From the NCBI RefSeq assembly GCF_000708265.2, contig NZ_JCKI01000004.1, positions 62,001-126,000 on the forward strand: a stretch of DNA of 64,000 bases. The letters run 5' to 3'. Origin of the DNA: Pedobacter sp. R20-19. GTDB lineage: Bacteria > Bacteroidota > Bacteroidia > Sphingobacteriales > Sphingobacteriaceae. Both the position numbers and the translations under genes were made by a program. This document shows positions 52,513 through 62,276 of the stretch, in pieces. The notes beneath the pieces are model-generated. The model did no database searches, was not told where the DNA came from, and saw only the letters and a program-made list of their open reading frames with translations. Every line of letters begins with the position of its first letter. Within the stretch, counting starts at the first letter, position 1.

Positions 52513-53207
52513 AATAAGGTTAAAGGCTGTGTTTTGATATGAAATCCAGCCTTTAATTTACCTGTTCTAAAATCATTTACTAGATCATGAATCAACCGGG
52601 TTGGTTCAGGTATTCGGTAATTTCCAACACATTTTTTAATTACGGCTAAAGCCTGTTCAGAAGTAATTAAATGTCCGGCTGAAATATAAACAGGTTTATT
52701 ATTGTCTTTAGTTCTTAAAGCATAACCCAATATTTCGCCATGACTTTTAATTTCGGCAGTGCTAAATTTAGATTTTTCCGGAAGGTGGTTGTCGCCATAT
52801 AAGATACTTTTGGCACAACCAATAGTGGGTTGATGAGTAAGTACACCAAAATGAGATGCAACACCCATTCGCCTGGGATGCAGAATGCCATTCCCATCCA
52901 ATACAACAACATCAGGTTTTACCGGAATCAAATCCCATACTTTTAAAAGCGCAGGCACTTCTTTAAAACCCAAATATCCAGGTTGATAAGGAAAAGTTGT
53001 TTCATACGTTTCGAGTGCATATGATTGAACCATCATCTCGGGGAAACTTAAAATGACTATCCCAGCATACATAGTTGAACTACCTTTATCGAAAGAAATA
53101 TCAGCACCGGCAATGGTATGAATAGAATCGAGAGGCTTAAAAATAAGTTGTCTGGATAAGGCTATTTGTAAGGCATCAGCTTCAGGAAAGGTAAAATGAT
53201 CATACAT
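52509..53207 (-). CDS. nfi: Endonuclease V
   Basis: A 232-residue repair nuclease cutting near deoxyinosine. The metal ligands are Asp36 in IAGADISF, Glu83 in YLGFKEVPAL and Asp104 in VVLDGNGILHPRRMGVASHFGV. The PYQPG wedge preceding Glu83 matches the PYIP motif of E. coli. The gene converges with hemF, with overlapping stop codons. Confidence 0.95.
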   Translation of the reverse strand: MYDHFTFPEADALQIALSRQLIFKPLDSIHTIAGADISFDKGSSTMYAGIVILSFPEMMVQSYALETYETTFPYQPGYLGFKEVPALLKVWDLIPVKPDVVVLDGNGILHPRRMGVASHFGVLTHQPTIGCAKSILYGDNHLPEKSKFSTAEIKSHGEILGYALRTKDNNKPVYISAGHLITSEQALAVIKKCVGNYRIPEPTRLIHDLVNDFRTGKLKAGFHIKTQPLTLF

Positions 53208-53329
53208 GTTAGCAAAACAAAAAATAAGGAATTTGGTTGGCCCAATATATTAAGAATTCAGATGGAAAGTATGGGAATGATCGCCTTTAGTGATCGGAAG
53301 AGATTAATATACTTACGGCTATAAACACC

Positions 53330-53362
53330 AATGAGCAGCCTTGGATATTAAGACTGCTCATT
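53330..53362 (-). terminator. Weak terminator hairpin
   Basis: AATGAGCAG and CTGCTCATT (9 bp) with a 15-nt loop, 21 bp past the stop at 53383. The T tract is poor. Confidence 0.45.
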
Positions 53363-53382
53363 GATTAAATTAAACGATTGAA

Positions 53383-53820
53383 TTATTCTACCCAGGCAAT
53401 AGGAACGTAAACAGTTACATAACCATCAGCACCAATCATCTCAGGAGATAAGGTTACGGTGATAGATCCATAACCCGTCCAGTTTCCCTGACCTCTTTCT
53501 GCACTAAACTCATAGGTTCCTGCAGGTAAACCATTAATCGTACCTGGTAATTGATAAGGTAAAAATGTTCCGAAAGAAGATGGTCCATTTTCCACATAAT
53601 AATCATCACCGCTTTCCTGGTTATAAATAGTAAAGCCTGGCGATTCTGTGGATACTGAAGTAGTTACACTGCCATCAAGATTTCTATAACCCAAACGAAC
53701 ATTGTAAGTGGTTACTTTAGCTTTGGTACTGCTAACTGGTTTTGGCACTTCTGGTGTAGCGTATGTTGTTAAGGAAACAACACATAATACAAGCATGCAA
53801 ATTGAAATGATCTTTTTCAT
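53383..53820 (-). CDS. Secreted beta-rich hypothetical protein
   Basis: A 145-residue exported protein (signal peptide 1-21, ending TYA). The mature part is beta-rich with aromatic and Gly residues (NVRLGYRNLDGSVTTSVSTES, GLPAGTYEFSAERGQGNWTGYGSITVTLSP). LPAGTYEFSAERG resembles edge strands of Ig-like or prealbumin-like folds. I recognise no named family. Confidence 0.72.
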   Translation of the reverse strand: MKKIISICMLVLCVVSLTTYATPEVPKPVSSTKAKVTTYNVRLGYRNLDGSVTTSVSTESPGFTIYNQESGDDYYVENGPSSFGTFLPYQLPGTINGLPAGTYEFSAERGQGNWTGYGSITVTLSPEMIGADGYVTVYVPIAWVE

Positions 53821-54100
53821 AATAAATGGTTTTAGTATAGTATAAAGATCATAAAATATTTTTAGTAATCTGTTAATTCAGGATTATTAAAGTATTAATT
53901 AAAATATTTAAAAGTAGATTTAATACTAAATACAGTATGGTGACTGAATAGACAAATATGGTGTCGAGAATAAGATGGATTACTTTAAATTGTAAATTGT
54001 AACGATATAAAATAAGTTACTTTTATGGAAAACTGTAATTCATAGGATTAGAAAAACCATAGTTTTAAAAAATAAATATTAACCAAACTAATATAATATT

Positions 54101-54232
54101 ATGGCACTTAAAACAGGACCGAAATGGATCGCTAAATCAACTGGAAAACCAGACCAACGTCAACGAGATAATAAAGGTATCCCTGGTAATACACCTAATC
54201 TTAAACCGCCTGTTCCTAGAAAAGGAAAATAG
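54101..54232 (+). CDS. Possible 43-residue basic small protein
   Basis: An ATG-started 43-codon frame giving a Lys/Pro/Gly-rich peptide that starts MALKTGPKWIAKSTGKP and ends PPVPRKGK. Codon use is like the neighbours and the frame is bounded by AT-rich noncoding DNA. There is no signal peptide. It lies in the 499-bp gap 53821-54319, which otherwise holds nothing recognised. Translation is not proven. Confidence 0.5.
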   Translation: MALKTGPKWIAKSTGKPDQRQRDNKGIPGNTPNLKPPVPRKGK

Positions 54233-54319
54233 TGATTTATACACAAAAAAAAAGCTTCCTAATTTTTTTTGAGCCAGCTTTTAGAGGGTTTTATTAATTT
54301 ACTGGAAACTATGGATAAT

Positions 54320-54697
54320 TTAGTTTATAGTTCTTTCATTAGATTCTTTTAATACAAAATCTACAACTAGAGAATCACCCTTTACCAAGTTAAGCGATTT
54401 GGTTGATGAAGGCAAATAGCCAATGTAAGAAGCACGTAAAACAAATTTTCCTGGTTTCAGTTCTAATCTGTACTGCCCATTCCGATCGGTTCGTGTCAAA
54501 AATATAGTATCAGTAGATTTTATAGCCACACTTGGTAAAGTTCGGTTGTTCCTTTGTGTATCATACACAGTTCCAGTAATCACTACTATATCGCTTTTGG
54601 TTTTAAATAAAGAATGACTATAGGTGCCTTGACGGTTTATCGAACAGCCAACTAAACCAATGTATATTATTTTTATAAACAAAAATTCTTTTTTCAT
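54320..54697 (-). CDS. Lipoprotein with carboxypeptidase-regulatory-like domain
   Basis: A 125-residue lipoprotein (lipobox VGC, Cys18). Residues 38-120 are a CarboxypepD-reg-like Ig fold: VVITGTVYDTQRNNRTLPSVAIKSTDTIFLTRTDRNGQYRLELKPGKFVLRASYIGY. Such a domain is normally the N-terminal part of TonB receptors; here it stands alone on a lipid anchor. Role unknown. Confidence 0.78.
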   Translation of the reverse strand: MKKEFLFIKIIYIGLVGCSINRQGTYSHSLFKTKSDIVVITGTVYDTQRNNRTLPSVAIKSTDTIFLTRTDRNGQYRLELKPGKFVLRASYIGYLPSSTKSLNLVKGDSLVVDFVLKESNERTIN

Positions 54698-55184
54698 AAT
54701 TATTTTATTTAAATGCTTAACAACCTGATGGAGTTCCTTTACCTACCTGAGGTGTTCCAGTTCTATCCGTACCATACTGCTCAGCAACTATAGTATCGAG
54801 AATTCTATAAAAACAATTTTTTTTTAAACTAATGGTTCATCTTGTAAACAAGGTAGCTCATAAGAATGGAAAAAAGTAATTTATCATCCTTGTCACTTTA
54901 CTCTATTATTTTTCTTTAAGAACTCTTTAACTCCAAATTAAGAAATAATAAATGTAGCGAAATCCACAAGTAAATAATGTACAAGCTAAAAAAGTAATTA
55001 TGGAAATCTCAACTTTGAGAGATAATTGCGTCTGTTATCACAATTTGTTTTAAACACTACAATTTTTCTTTAAATTTAAAAATGGTAATTCGTTTCTATT
55101 ACAATCAATATTTATGTCTCATAATTAATATTATGTTAAGTTGGCGTCCATGAAACCTCACTCCTTATTGAATTTTGATCTTAT
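54698..55184. other. 487-bp intergenic region, mostly AT-rich
   Basis: One stretch stands out: on the minus strand 54718-54834 is open for 39 codons and ends in GTPQVGKGTPSGC, but has no ATG, GTG or TTG start and follows a 9-A run. It may be a gene relic. Nothing else is recognised. Confidence 0.4.
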
Positions 55185-56330
55185 TTACAACTCCTGAAGT
55201 TTACGATTTAGTTCCTGTACTTTGTCAGTTTCTTTTTTACGAGAATAGATATCAAGTAATAACTGAACAGTTTTTTTATCGTTCGGATTAATTTCATTTG
55301 CCCGTTGCAAAGCAAGTTGTGCCCGGTTAATTAATGAATTATATTTAGATGCTTTTTCCGGATCAGCCTTTTGTAAAGTTTCATTTGCTGTATTGATGTA
55401 AGCCAGACTTAATTGATACAAAGCATCAAAGTAATTTTGATCTGTAGCCAAAGCTTTATCGTAAGCCAGAATTGCGGTTGAATTGTTTCCACCAGCTTGT
55501 TGCAGGTATCCATATAAAAAATAAAGCAGTTTGTTTGCTTTTTCTACCTTTAGGTTTCCTTCTATTAAACTGGTTGCTTTTGCATAATTTTCGGTATCTA
55601 AAAGCAAATTGATATACTCATTGGTTAGGTTATGATTGAAGGGATTTTTCAACAAACCATCTTCCAATGTTTTAATTGCTGTTTCATTATCATATTTAGC
55701 GCTATACAACTGAGCAAGTTTTTGAAACATGGATGCATTGCGAATGCCATTATCTTTTGCTCTTTTAAAATAATTAATGGCTTCGTCGTAATTTTGAATA
55801 TTTAATGCACAAATTGCTGTATTTAAGGCTAATGTGGTATCCGTCGGAAAACTATCGCTTACTTCTTTCAAATCGTCATAAGCTTCTTTAAAATCATTGT
55901 TAAAATAAGAAGCATTGCCCCGCTCCTGCTTTTTAATCAAAATATTGTGATTTGACGCTTTAATCAGGCCAGAGTTATCTTCATATTTATCTAAACCTCT
56001 GGCTTGTTTAATTGCTGTATTTGCAGCTTCATAAAATTTATCAGCATTAGCAGGATCTGTATCAATAATGGATGCGTAAGAAGTCAGGTAAGATTTTAGC
56101 GACCAGGTTTCTGCCCAGTTTTTTGTTTTATTATCCTTTTCAGCAGATTCTATAGCTTTTAAACCCTCCGTAATAATGGCTAACTGCTTTTTCTCATCTT
56201 CCTTATTCGCAATAGAGGCTTGAAGTTTTCCAACCGAATTACGGGCAATTAAAATCTGACTTTTCTGAGCGAAGGTATGTAGTGATGTCAAAACTAAAAG
56301 TGCTATTAATAGCTTAAAACCATTTTGCAT
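55185..56330 (-). CDS. Exported TPR protein
   Basis: A 381-residue periplasmic protein with signal peptide MQNGFKLLIALLVLTSLHTFAQ. About eight TPR-like helical pairs follow, for example NTAICALNIQNYDEAINYFKRAKDNG, KLAQLYSAKYDNETAIKTLEDGLLKNP and LYQLSLAYINTANETLQ. It shares layout with the next TPR protein (KSEV/KSQI start after the signal, a TWSLKSYLTSYASIIDTD segment equivalent to AWTYRALFASSAAIMDT), so the two are paralogues. The ATG at 56330 is used. Partner proteins unknown. Confidence 0.85.
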   Translation of the reverse strand: MQNGFKLLIALLVLTSLHTFAQKSQILIARNSVGKLQASIANKEDEKKQLAIITEGLKAIESAEKDNKTKNWAETWSLKSYLTSYASIIDTDPANADKFYEAANTAIKQARGLDKYEDNSGLIKASNHNILIKKQERGNASYFNNDFKEAYDDLKEVSDSFPTDTTLALNTAICALNIQNYDEAINYFKRAKDNGIRNASMFQKLAQLYSAKYDNETAIKTLEDGLLKNPFNHNLTNEYINLLLDTENYAKATSLIEGNLKVEKANKLLYFLYGYLQQAGGNNSTAILAYDKALATDQNYFDALYQLSLAYINTANETLQKADPEKASKYNSLINRAQLALQRANEINPNDKKTVQLLLDIYSRKKETDKVQELNRKLQEL

Positions 56331-56386
56331 AGTAAATCTAAATATAATGGGTATAAAAAATGCTGATCCTGTAAAAATAAACAAAA

Positions 56387-56419
56387 AAAAAGAGTCCTGA
56401 TCAAATCAGGACTCTTTTT
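56387..56419 (-). terminator. Terminator between the two TPR genes
   Basis: Perfect arms AAAAAGAGTCCTGAT and ATCAGGACTCTTTTT with a 3-nt loop, 19 bp past the stop of the first TPR gene. Confidence 0.9.
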
Positions 56420-56437
56420 TAAATTTTAGCTTTTTAA

Positions 56438-57523
56438 CTATTGTTTTGGTAAGGCATCTAATTTTGCCTTTATGTCATTGTAGTTTTTAGTATCGTTTCT
56501 AAACGCATAAATGGTTTTCAACGTTTCTAAGGCACCAGCATTTTTTGGATCAATTTCTAAAGCTTTTTTATAAAATGGTAATGATTTATCCAATAAGCCA
56601 TTCATTCTTACTGTTACCTCATTAAATTCTTTTACTTTTTTTGGATCGATTTTATTACGATCTGCCTGAAGTTTTAAAGCCTGAGAGAAATAAATATTTC
56701 CTAACAATACCTGGTAACTTGGATTGGTAGGCTCTTTTGTTGCTAATGTATTTAACATTTTCTCAGATTTTGCTACGTCACCTCTATCAATGTAGATTTG
56801 AGTTTCTGTTTTAATTAAATCTGCGTTATCAGGGTATTTCGCTACAGCTTCAGCAATTAGTGCTAATGCTGCTGTAGTATCCTTTTGCTTTCTTAAAGTT
56901 ACATCAACCAATTCATTATATAAATCTTTAGACTGCGGAGAATTTAAAGAAATTACCTTTTTAAACTGCTGAATCATGCCTGGATAATCCTCTACATTTC
57001 TGGCAGCAATACCCGCATTTAAATACATAGAAGTATCACTCGGATTCATTACTGTGGCTTGTACAAATTTAGTATAAGCAGTTTTGTAGTCTTTTTTATT
57101 GTAAGCCAACACACCTGCGTTTCTAACTGCATTTGAAATATTGGTTTCAGCCAATGTAATGTTTTCTTTTTCAGCACCTTTGGTATCTAGTTTTTTAGCT
57201 TCTACCAATGCATCCTGGGCAACTTTTAAATTTGCATCAGCGTTAGCTACATTTACGGTATCCATAATTGCTGCAGAAGAAGCAAATAATGCACGGTATG
57301 TCCATGCTTCAGGCATTACTTTAGATTTCTCGTCAGCAATTGCTTTATCGGTGTGGGCTAAACCAGCCTTAATAGATTCTAGTTTTTTATCTAAAGGTGT
57401 TGCGCCTTGAGTGGTTAACTGAAAAATTCCCCATGCTTTTTTAGCTTCGTTAACCTCACTTTTCTGAGCATATGTTGCGCTTACCGCTCCTGCTAAAATT
57501 ATACCTAGAAATACTCTTTTCAT
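56438..57523 (-). CDS. Exported TPR protein, downstream of gyrA
   Basis: A 361-residue exported protein (signal peptide 1-19, ending TYAQ). TPR-like motifs: AGVLAYNKKDYKTAYTKFVQATVMNP, NAGIAARNVEDYPGMIQQFKKVISLN, LLGNIYFSQALKLQ and PFYKKALEIDPKNAGALETLKTIY. It lies 32 bp after gyrA, so it is probably co-transcribed with it and stopped by the strong hairpin at 56387. A link to gyrase function is not implied. Confidence 0.87.
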   Translation of the reverse strand: MKRVFLGIILAGAVSATYAQKSEVNEAKKAWGIFQLTTQGATPLDKKLESIKAGLAHTDKAIADEKSKVMPEAWTYRALFASSAAIMDTVNVANADANLKVAQDALVEAKKLDTKGAEKENITLAETNISNAVRNAGVLAYNKKDYKTAYTKFVQATVMNPSDTSMYLNAGIAARNVEDYPGMIQQFKKVISLNSPQSKDLYNELVDVTLRKQKDTTAALALIAEAVAKYPDNADLIKTETQIYIDRGDVAKSEKMLNTLATKEPTNPSYQVLLGNIYFSQALKLQADRNKIDPKKVKEFNEVTVRMNGLLDKSLPFYKKALEIDPKNAGALETLKTIYAFRNDTKNYNDIKAKLDALPKQ

Positions 57524-57555
57524 AATTTTTATTCTAATTTTTATTTTAGTTTAAT

Positions 57556-60150
57556 TTATTCTTCCGTTTCGTTATCAGCATCACCTTCTTCCTCCTCTTC
57601 TTCAGTTTCTTCAGCTTCAGCGGTTGGATCAGCTTCTATTTCTTCGCCATCAACTACCAATACACTATCTAAATCAACTGTTTCTTCTTCATCCTCCTCG
57701 TGATCAATCTTCGTAACCGATGCAATCTCATCATCACCCTTCAGCGAGATTAAACGTACTCCTTGTGTAGCACGTCCCATTACTCTTAATGCTGAAACAG
57801 GAATTCTGATTACAATACCTGAACGGTTAATGATCATCAGATCTTCGCTATCTGTAACGTCTTTAATGGATACTAATTGCCCGGTTTTCTCAGTTACATT
57901 GATAGTTTTTACACCTTTACCGCCACGATTAGTTACGCGATAATCTTCAATGTCCGTACGTTTACCGTATCCTTTTTCTGATACTACTAACACCGTAACC
58001 TCCGGATTGTTTACAGCAATCATGCCAACAACTTCATCTTTATCATGAGCAAGTCTCACACCACGCACTCCAGTTGCTGTTCTACCCATCGGGCGAACCG
58101 TACTTTCGTTGAAGCGAATTGCTCTGCCAGAACGTAATGCCATTACAATTTCGCTCTGACCGTTAGTTAAACAAGCTTCTAGTAATACGTCGCCTTCATT
58201 GATATTGATGGCGTTAATACCATTTACACGCGGACGTGAATAAGCTTCAAGAGAAGTTTTCTTAATGGTACCTTTTTTAGTACACATAATAATAAAATTG
58301 TTCTCTAAGTATTCCTGATCTTTCAGGTTCTTAACTTTAATGTAAGCCTTAATTTTCTCATCTTTTGGAATGTTGATGATATTCTGTATTGCCCGTCCTT
58401 TACTGGTTCTGGAACCTTCCGGAATTTCATAAACCCTCAGCCAGAAACATCTTCCAGCTTCAGTAAAGAATAACATATAATTGTGGTTGGTGGCCACCAG
58501 CATATGTTCAATAAAATCTTCATTTCTGGATGTGCTTCCTTTAGATCCTTTTCCACCTCTACCCTGGGCCCTGAATTCTGTTGCTGGAGTACGTTTCACA
58601 TAACCTTCATGAGATATGGTAATGACTACCTCTTCATCATCAATGAAATCTTCCATGCTCATATCTTCAGCAGAGTGAACGATAGTTGTTCTACGCTCAT
58701 CGCCAAATTTCTGTTGAATCTCCGCCAGCTCATCTTTTATGATCTGCATTCGCAAACCTTCATCAGCCAGGATAGATTTCAAATATTCGATGGTTTTCAT
58801 TAATTCTGCATATTCATCCTTGATTTTATCACGCTCTAGTCCTGTTAAACGACGAAGCGTCATATCCAGAATGGCACGCGCCTGAAGATCGCTTAAACCA
58901 AATTGCTCCATCAAGCCTAAACGAGCCTCTTCCGGAGTTTCAGATGCACGGATTAATTTAATTACTTCATCTAAATGATCGAGTGCAATTAAATATCCCT
59001 CTAAAATGTGTGCACGTTTTTCAGCCTCTGATAATTCATATTTGGTACGGCGAACAATTACATCGTGTCTGTGGTCTACAAAATGTACAATTAAATCTTT
59101 CAGATTTAACATTTGCGGACGACCTTTCACCAATGCAATATTATTTACACTGAACGATGTTTGTAAAGCAGTATACTTATATAGGTTATTTAAAACGATT
59201 GAAGCATTGGCATCACGTTTAATTTCGTAAACGATCCGGATACCATCTTTATTTGATTCATCCTTGATGTTTGATATGCCTTCCAGTTTCTTTTCGCCAA
59301 CCAATTCAGCAGTACGCTCAATCATTTGTGCTTTATTAACCTGGTAAGGGATTTCGGTTACGATAATTACTTCACGGTCTTTAATACTCTCAATTTCAGC
59401 TTTGGCACGCATAACAATACGCCCACGGCCTGTTTCAAAAGCTTCTTTTACACCTGTATAGCCATAAATGATACCACCTGTAGGAAAATCAGGAGCTTTT
59501 ACAAACTTCATTAATTCCTCAATCGTGATATCCCTGTTGTCTATATAACCAACTACGCCATCAATTACTTCAGTTAAATTATGTGGTGCCATGTTAGTGG
59601 CCATACCCACTGCAATACCTGATGATCCGTTTACAAGTAAATTAGGAATTTTTGCAGGTAAAACCGTTGGTTCCTGTAAAGTATCATCAAAGTTTAATTG
59701 AAAATCTACTGTATCCTTATTGATATCAGCCAGCATTTCTTCTGCAATTTTAGAGAAACGTGCCTCTGTATAACGCATTGCAGCTGGAGAGTCCCCATCG
59801 ATGTGGCCAAAGTTTCCTTGTCCATCTACCATTGGATAACGTAAACTCCAATCCTGAGCCATACGAACCATGGTGAAATATACAGATGCATCACCATGTG
59901 GGTGATACTTACCTAAAACTTCACCAACAATACGGGCAGATTTTTTATGTGGTTTATTACTGGTCACACCCAGATCAAGCATGCCGAATAAAACACGGCG
60001 GTGAACCGGTTTCAATCCATCACGTACATCAGGCAAAGCCCTTGATACGATCACCGACATTGAATAGTCAATGTAGGCTGATTTCATCTGCTCCTCTATA
60101 TTAATCTGGATGATTTTGTCGTTTTGTTGATTTTCTAAATCTTCTGCCAT
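57556..60150 (-). CDS. gyrA: DNA gyrase subunit A
   Basis: An 864-residue type IIA topoisomerase subunit. [32 protein letters not shown] and the catalytic Tyr127 in [10 protein letters not shown] are complete. The C-terminal wrapping domain carries the GyrA box (AQGRGGKG) and ends in a long Asp/Glu tail. In the quinolone pocket [12 protein letters not shown], the positions equal to E. coli Ser83 and Asp87 are Ala88 and Phe92. The reading is confirmed from the minus-strand bases at 59870-59910. Confidence 0.98.
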   Translation of the reverse strand: MAEDLENQQNDKIIQINIEEQMKSAYIDYSMSVIVSRALPDVRDGLKPVHRRVLFGMLDLGVTSNKPHKKSARIVGEVLGKYHPHGDASVYFTMVRMAQDWSLRYPMVDGQGNFGHIDGDSPAAMRYTEARFSKIAEEMLADINKDTVDFQLNFDDTLQEPTVLPAKIPNLLVNGSSGIAVGMATNMAPHNLTEVIDGVVGYIDNRDITIEELMKFVKAPDFPTGGIIYGYTGVKEAFETGRGRIVMRAKAEIESIKDREVIIVTEIPYQVNKAQMIERTAELVGEKKLEGISNIKDESNKDGIRIVYEIKRDANASIVLNNLYKYTALQTSFSVNNIALVKGRPQMLNLKDLIVHFVDHRHDVIVRRTKYELSEAEKRAHILEGYLIALDHLDEVIKLIRASETPEEARLGLMEQFGLSDLQARAILDMTLRRLTGLERDKIKDEYAELMKTIEYLKSILADEGLRMQIIKDELAEIQQKFGDERRTTIVHSAEDMSMEDFIDDEEVVITISHEGYVKRTPATEFRAQGRGGKGSKGSTSRNEDFIEHMLVATNHNYMLFFTEAGRCFWLRVYEIPEGSRTSKGRAIQNIINIPKDEKIKAYIKVKNLKDQEYLENNFIIMCTKKGTIKKTSLEAYSRPRVNGINAININEGDVLLEACLTNGQSEIVMALRSGRAIRFNESTVRPMGRTATGVRGVRLAHDKDEVVGMIAVNNPEVTVLVVSEKGYGKRTDIEDYRVTNRGGKGVKTINVTEKTGQLVSIKDVTDSEDLMIINRSGIVIRIPVSALRVMGRATQGVRLISLKGDDEIASVTKIDHEEDEEETVDLDSVLVVDGEEIEADPTAEAEETEEEEEEGDADNETEE

Positions 60151-60216
60151 AAGTTATTATTCTCGTTATCAAAAACGATGTTTCAAAAAGCTATTGTTAT
60201 AACCTTGCGAATTTAG

Positions 60217-60224
60217 CAAAAATA
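60217..60224 (-). promoter_or_regulatory. Candidate -7 box of gyrA
   Basis: On the minus strand TATTTTTG matches TAnnTTTG, 66 bp before the ATG. Confidence 0.45.
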
Positions 60225-60454
60225 TGCCGAAATAAGGCATTGTGGAAAAGTTTTGACCACAGTTAATGGTTTTTAGATGAAAGATTATTTTGGTGTTCTT
60301 ACAGTCGTATTTAAATAAGTTTTTATTTTTAATATTAATTCAACATATCCTAATACGCTCATTTAATAACTTATGCTAACAATCTTTATAAATCAAGCCA
60401 GCATCTTATTCCTGAATTAAAACAATAACCTTTAAAAGATTAGCTTCAAAATTC

Positions 60455-60462
60455 TATTTTTG
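60455..60462 (+). promoter_or_regulatory. Candidate -7 box of the TetA-like gene
   Basis: TATTTTTG matches TAnnTTTG, 16 bp before the ATG at 60479. Confidence 0.45.
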
Positions 60463-60478
60463 TATATAACCCAAACTT

Positions 60479-61690
60479 ATGGCTAAGCAGAAACAATCTG
60501 CGATGATCTTCATCATGATTACGCTCTTGATTGATTGTACTGGTTTCGGAATCATCATTCCGGTTTTACCAAATTTAATAAAAGAATTTACTGGCGGAAG
60601 CACCAGTGTGGCTGCAGATTATGGAGGCTATTTAATGGTTGCATTTGCTTTACCCCAGTTCATTTTTTCGCCCATATTAGGTGGTTTGAGTGATCAATAT
60701 GGTAGGCGACCTATACTGCTTTTTTCTCTATTTGGTCTGGGCATGGATTATCTGCTTCTCTCCTTTGCACCATCAATTTTTTGGTTTTTTATAGGGAGAA
60801 TTATTGCCGGGATTACCGGCGCTAGTTTTACAACGGGTATGGCTTATATTGCTGATATATCGACACCTGAGAAAAAGGCTCAAAACTTTGGGTTAGTAGG
60901 TGCTGCATTTGGTTTAGGTTTTATTTTAGGCTCAGTTGGTGGAGGCTTGCTCAGCAGCTTTGGGTTGCGCTTACCTTTTATGGTTGCAGCCGGCCTCTCA
61001 TTACTCAACTGGTTATATGGTTATTTTATTTTGCCTGAGTCGCTGGTAAAAGAGAAACGTAGAAATTTTTCATGGAAACGTGCCAATCCAGTCGGCTCGT
61101 TTATCAATGCTGCAAAATACCCCGCAATTTTAGGCTTGCTGGCCACCTTATTATTACTTTATATCGCCAGTCATTCTGTTCAATCCAACTGGTCTTATTA
61201 TGTGATTGAAAAGTTTCAATGGACACCTAAGATGATTGGTTATTCGCTAGCCGTAGTCGGAATTATGGTGGCATTGGTTCAAGGTGGACTGATTCGGGTA
61301 GTGATTCCGATAATTGGAAATAGAAAGGCCATTTATACTGGATTAATATTATACGTGATTGGTTTTCTATGCTTTGCATTTGCTAAAAACGGAACAATGA
61401 TGATGTTGTTTATTATTCCGTATTGCCTGGCGGGTATTGGCGGACCAGCAATGCAAAGCATTATTTCCAATCAGGTTCCAGAAAATGCTCAGGGAGAAAT
61501 TCAAGGAATTACCACCAGTTTGCAAAGCCTTGCTGCTATTATCGGGCCGTGGTTGGTTAGCCATATCTTTGTTTATTTTATTGAAGATGGAACACCATTA
61601 TATTTTCCTGGCGCACCCTTTATTTTAAGTGCATCTTTAACACTGATTGGATTGTTTATTGCGATCAAGGCATTAAGGAAATATCATTAA
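60479..61690 (+). CDS. TetA-type (DHA1) MFS efflux protein
   Basis: A 403-residue, 12-helix drug:H+ antiporter. Helix 1 LLIDCTGFGIIIPVLPNLI with its Asp, motif A GGLSDQYGRRPILL, GRIIAGITGASFTTGMAYIADIS (motif B, Arg) and GFILGSVGGGLLSSFG (motif C) all match Tet(A/B/C). The PESL after helix 6 is typical. Being chromosomal, it may not give tetracycline resistance. Confidence 0.9.
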   Translation: MAKQKQSAMIFIMITLLIDCTGFGIIIPVLPNLIKEFTGGSTSVAADYGGYLMVAFALPQFIFSPILGGLSDQYGRRPILLFSLFGLGMDYLLLSFAPSIFWFFIGRIIAGITGASFTTGMAYIADISTPEKKAQNFGLVGAAFGLGFILGSVGGGLLSSFGLRLPFMVAAGLSLLNWLYGYFILPESLVKEKRRNFSWKRANPVGSFINAAKYPAILGLLATLLLLYIASHSVQSNWSYYVIEKFQWTPKMIGYSLAVVGIMVALVQGGLIRVVIPIIGNRKAIYTGLILYVIGFLCFAFAKNGTMMMLFIIPYCLAGIGGPAMQSIISNQVPENAQGEIQGITTSLQSLAAIIGPWLVSHIFVYFIEDGTPLYFPGAPFILSASLTLIGLFIAIKALRKYH

Positions 61691-62276
61691 TCCTTAATAC
61701 TCGGCTAGTCATTGCGATGGATTATTTATTTTATAAAAATCAATATAAATGACGTCTTTCTAATTAATTGACCTTTAGCAATTTAGTAAATTACGTCAAT
61801 CGTAGGCACGAAGCCATCAGCAAACTATGAAAAGGTTGAACCATCAATTACAAAATGACCTCACATCCTTGCTACAATTGCGATTTTATTTTGTCTTCGC
61901 CAGACAGGCTCTCTTCTTTGGGCAACCAAAGAAGCAAAGTTGCCGGCTCGCAATTTTTCTGTGGAAGTCAGTAGGTTGGCCTGAACAGTGCCATCCCGAA
62001 AAATTGACCATGCCGGTCCAAAAGTAGAACGAAGAAACAGTGGTTAGGGCCTTATTGAATAGGTATAGCGATCGCTTTAAACACTCGCTATCATGTTAAG
62101 GGATAATTTATTGCCTAAAAATTAACGTAAGTGATTTTTTTTGTAATTTATTGACATTTAGTTATTTAAGAAATGATACCATTGCTACGAAGCAATCTAA
62201 TCTCAAGTAACATCACAAATGAAATTGCTTCAATCGATGAAAAACCGATTGAAGCAATGACGGAAAATAAATAAAA
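61691..62276. repeat. 586-bp noncoding region with several palindromic repeats
   Basis: It contains GTCATTGCGATGG (61712), a 9-bp hairpin CTTCTTTGG-GCAA-CCAAAGAAG (61913-61934), a 10-bp AGCGATCGCT palindrome near 62068, ATTGCT-ACGA-AGCAAT (62181-62196) and ATTGCTTCAATCG...CGATTGAAGCAAT (62224-62258). The last may end alaS transcripts. Open frames here are by-products of the repeats. Confidence 0.6.

Larger units (their letters stand above)
60151..60478. other. 328-bp divergent promoter region
   Basis: It lies between gyrA and the TetA-like gene and holds their two candidate -7 boxes. I see no gene or hairpin beyond these. Confidence 0.5.

Noticed and set aside
61827..62027. 66-codon open frame
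   Set aside because: It is the translation of palindromic repeats (CTTCTTTGG...CCAAAGAAG) without any protein-family features.
62060..62080. GCGATCGC-containing palindrome as a HIP1-type or methylation site array
   Set aside because: Only one copy was seen in the window.
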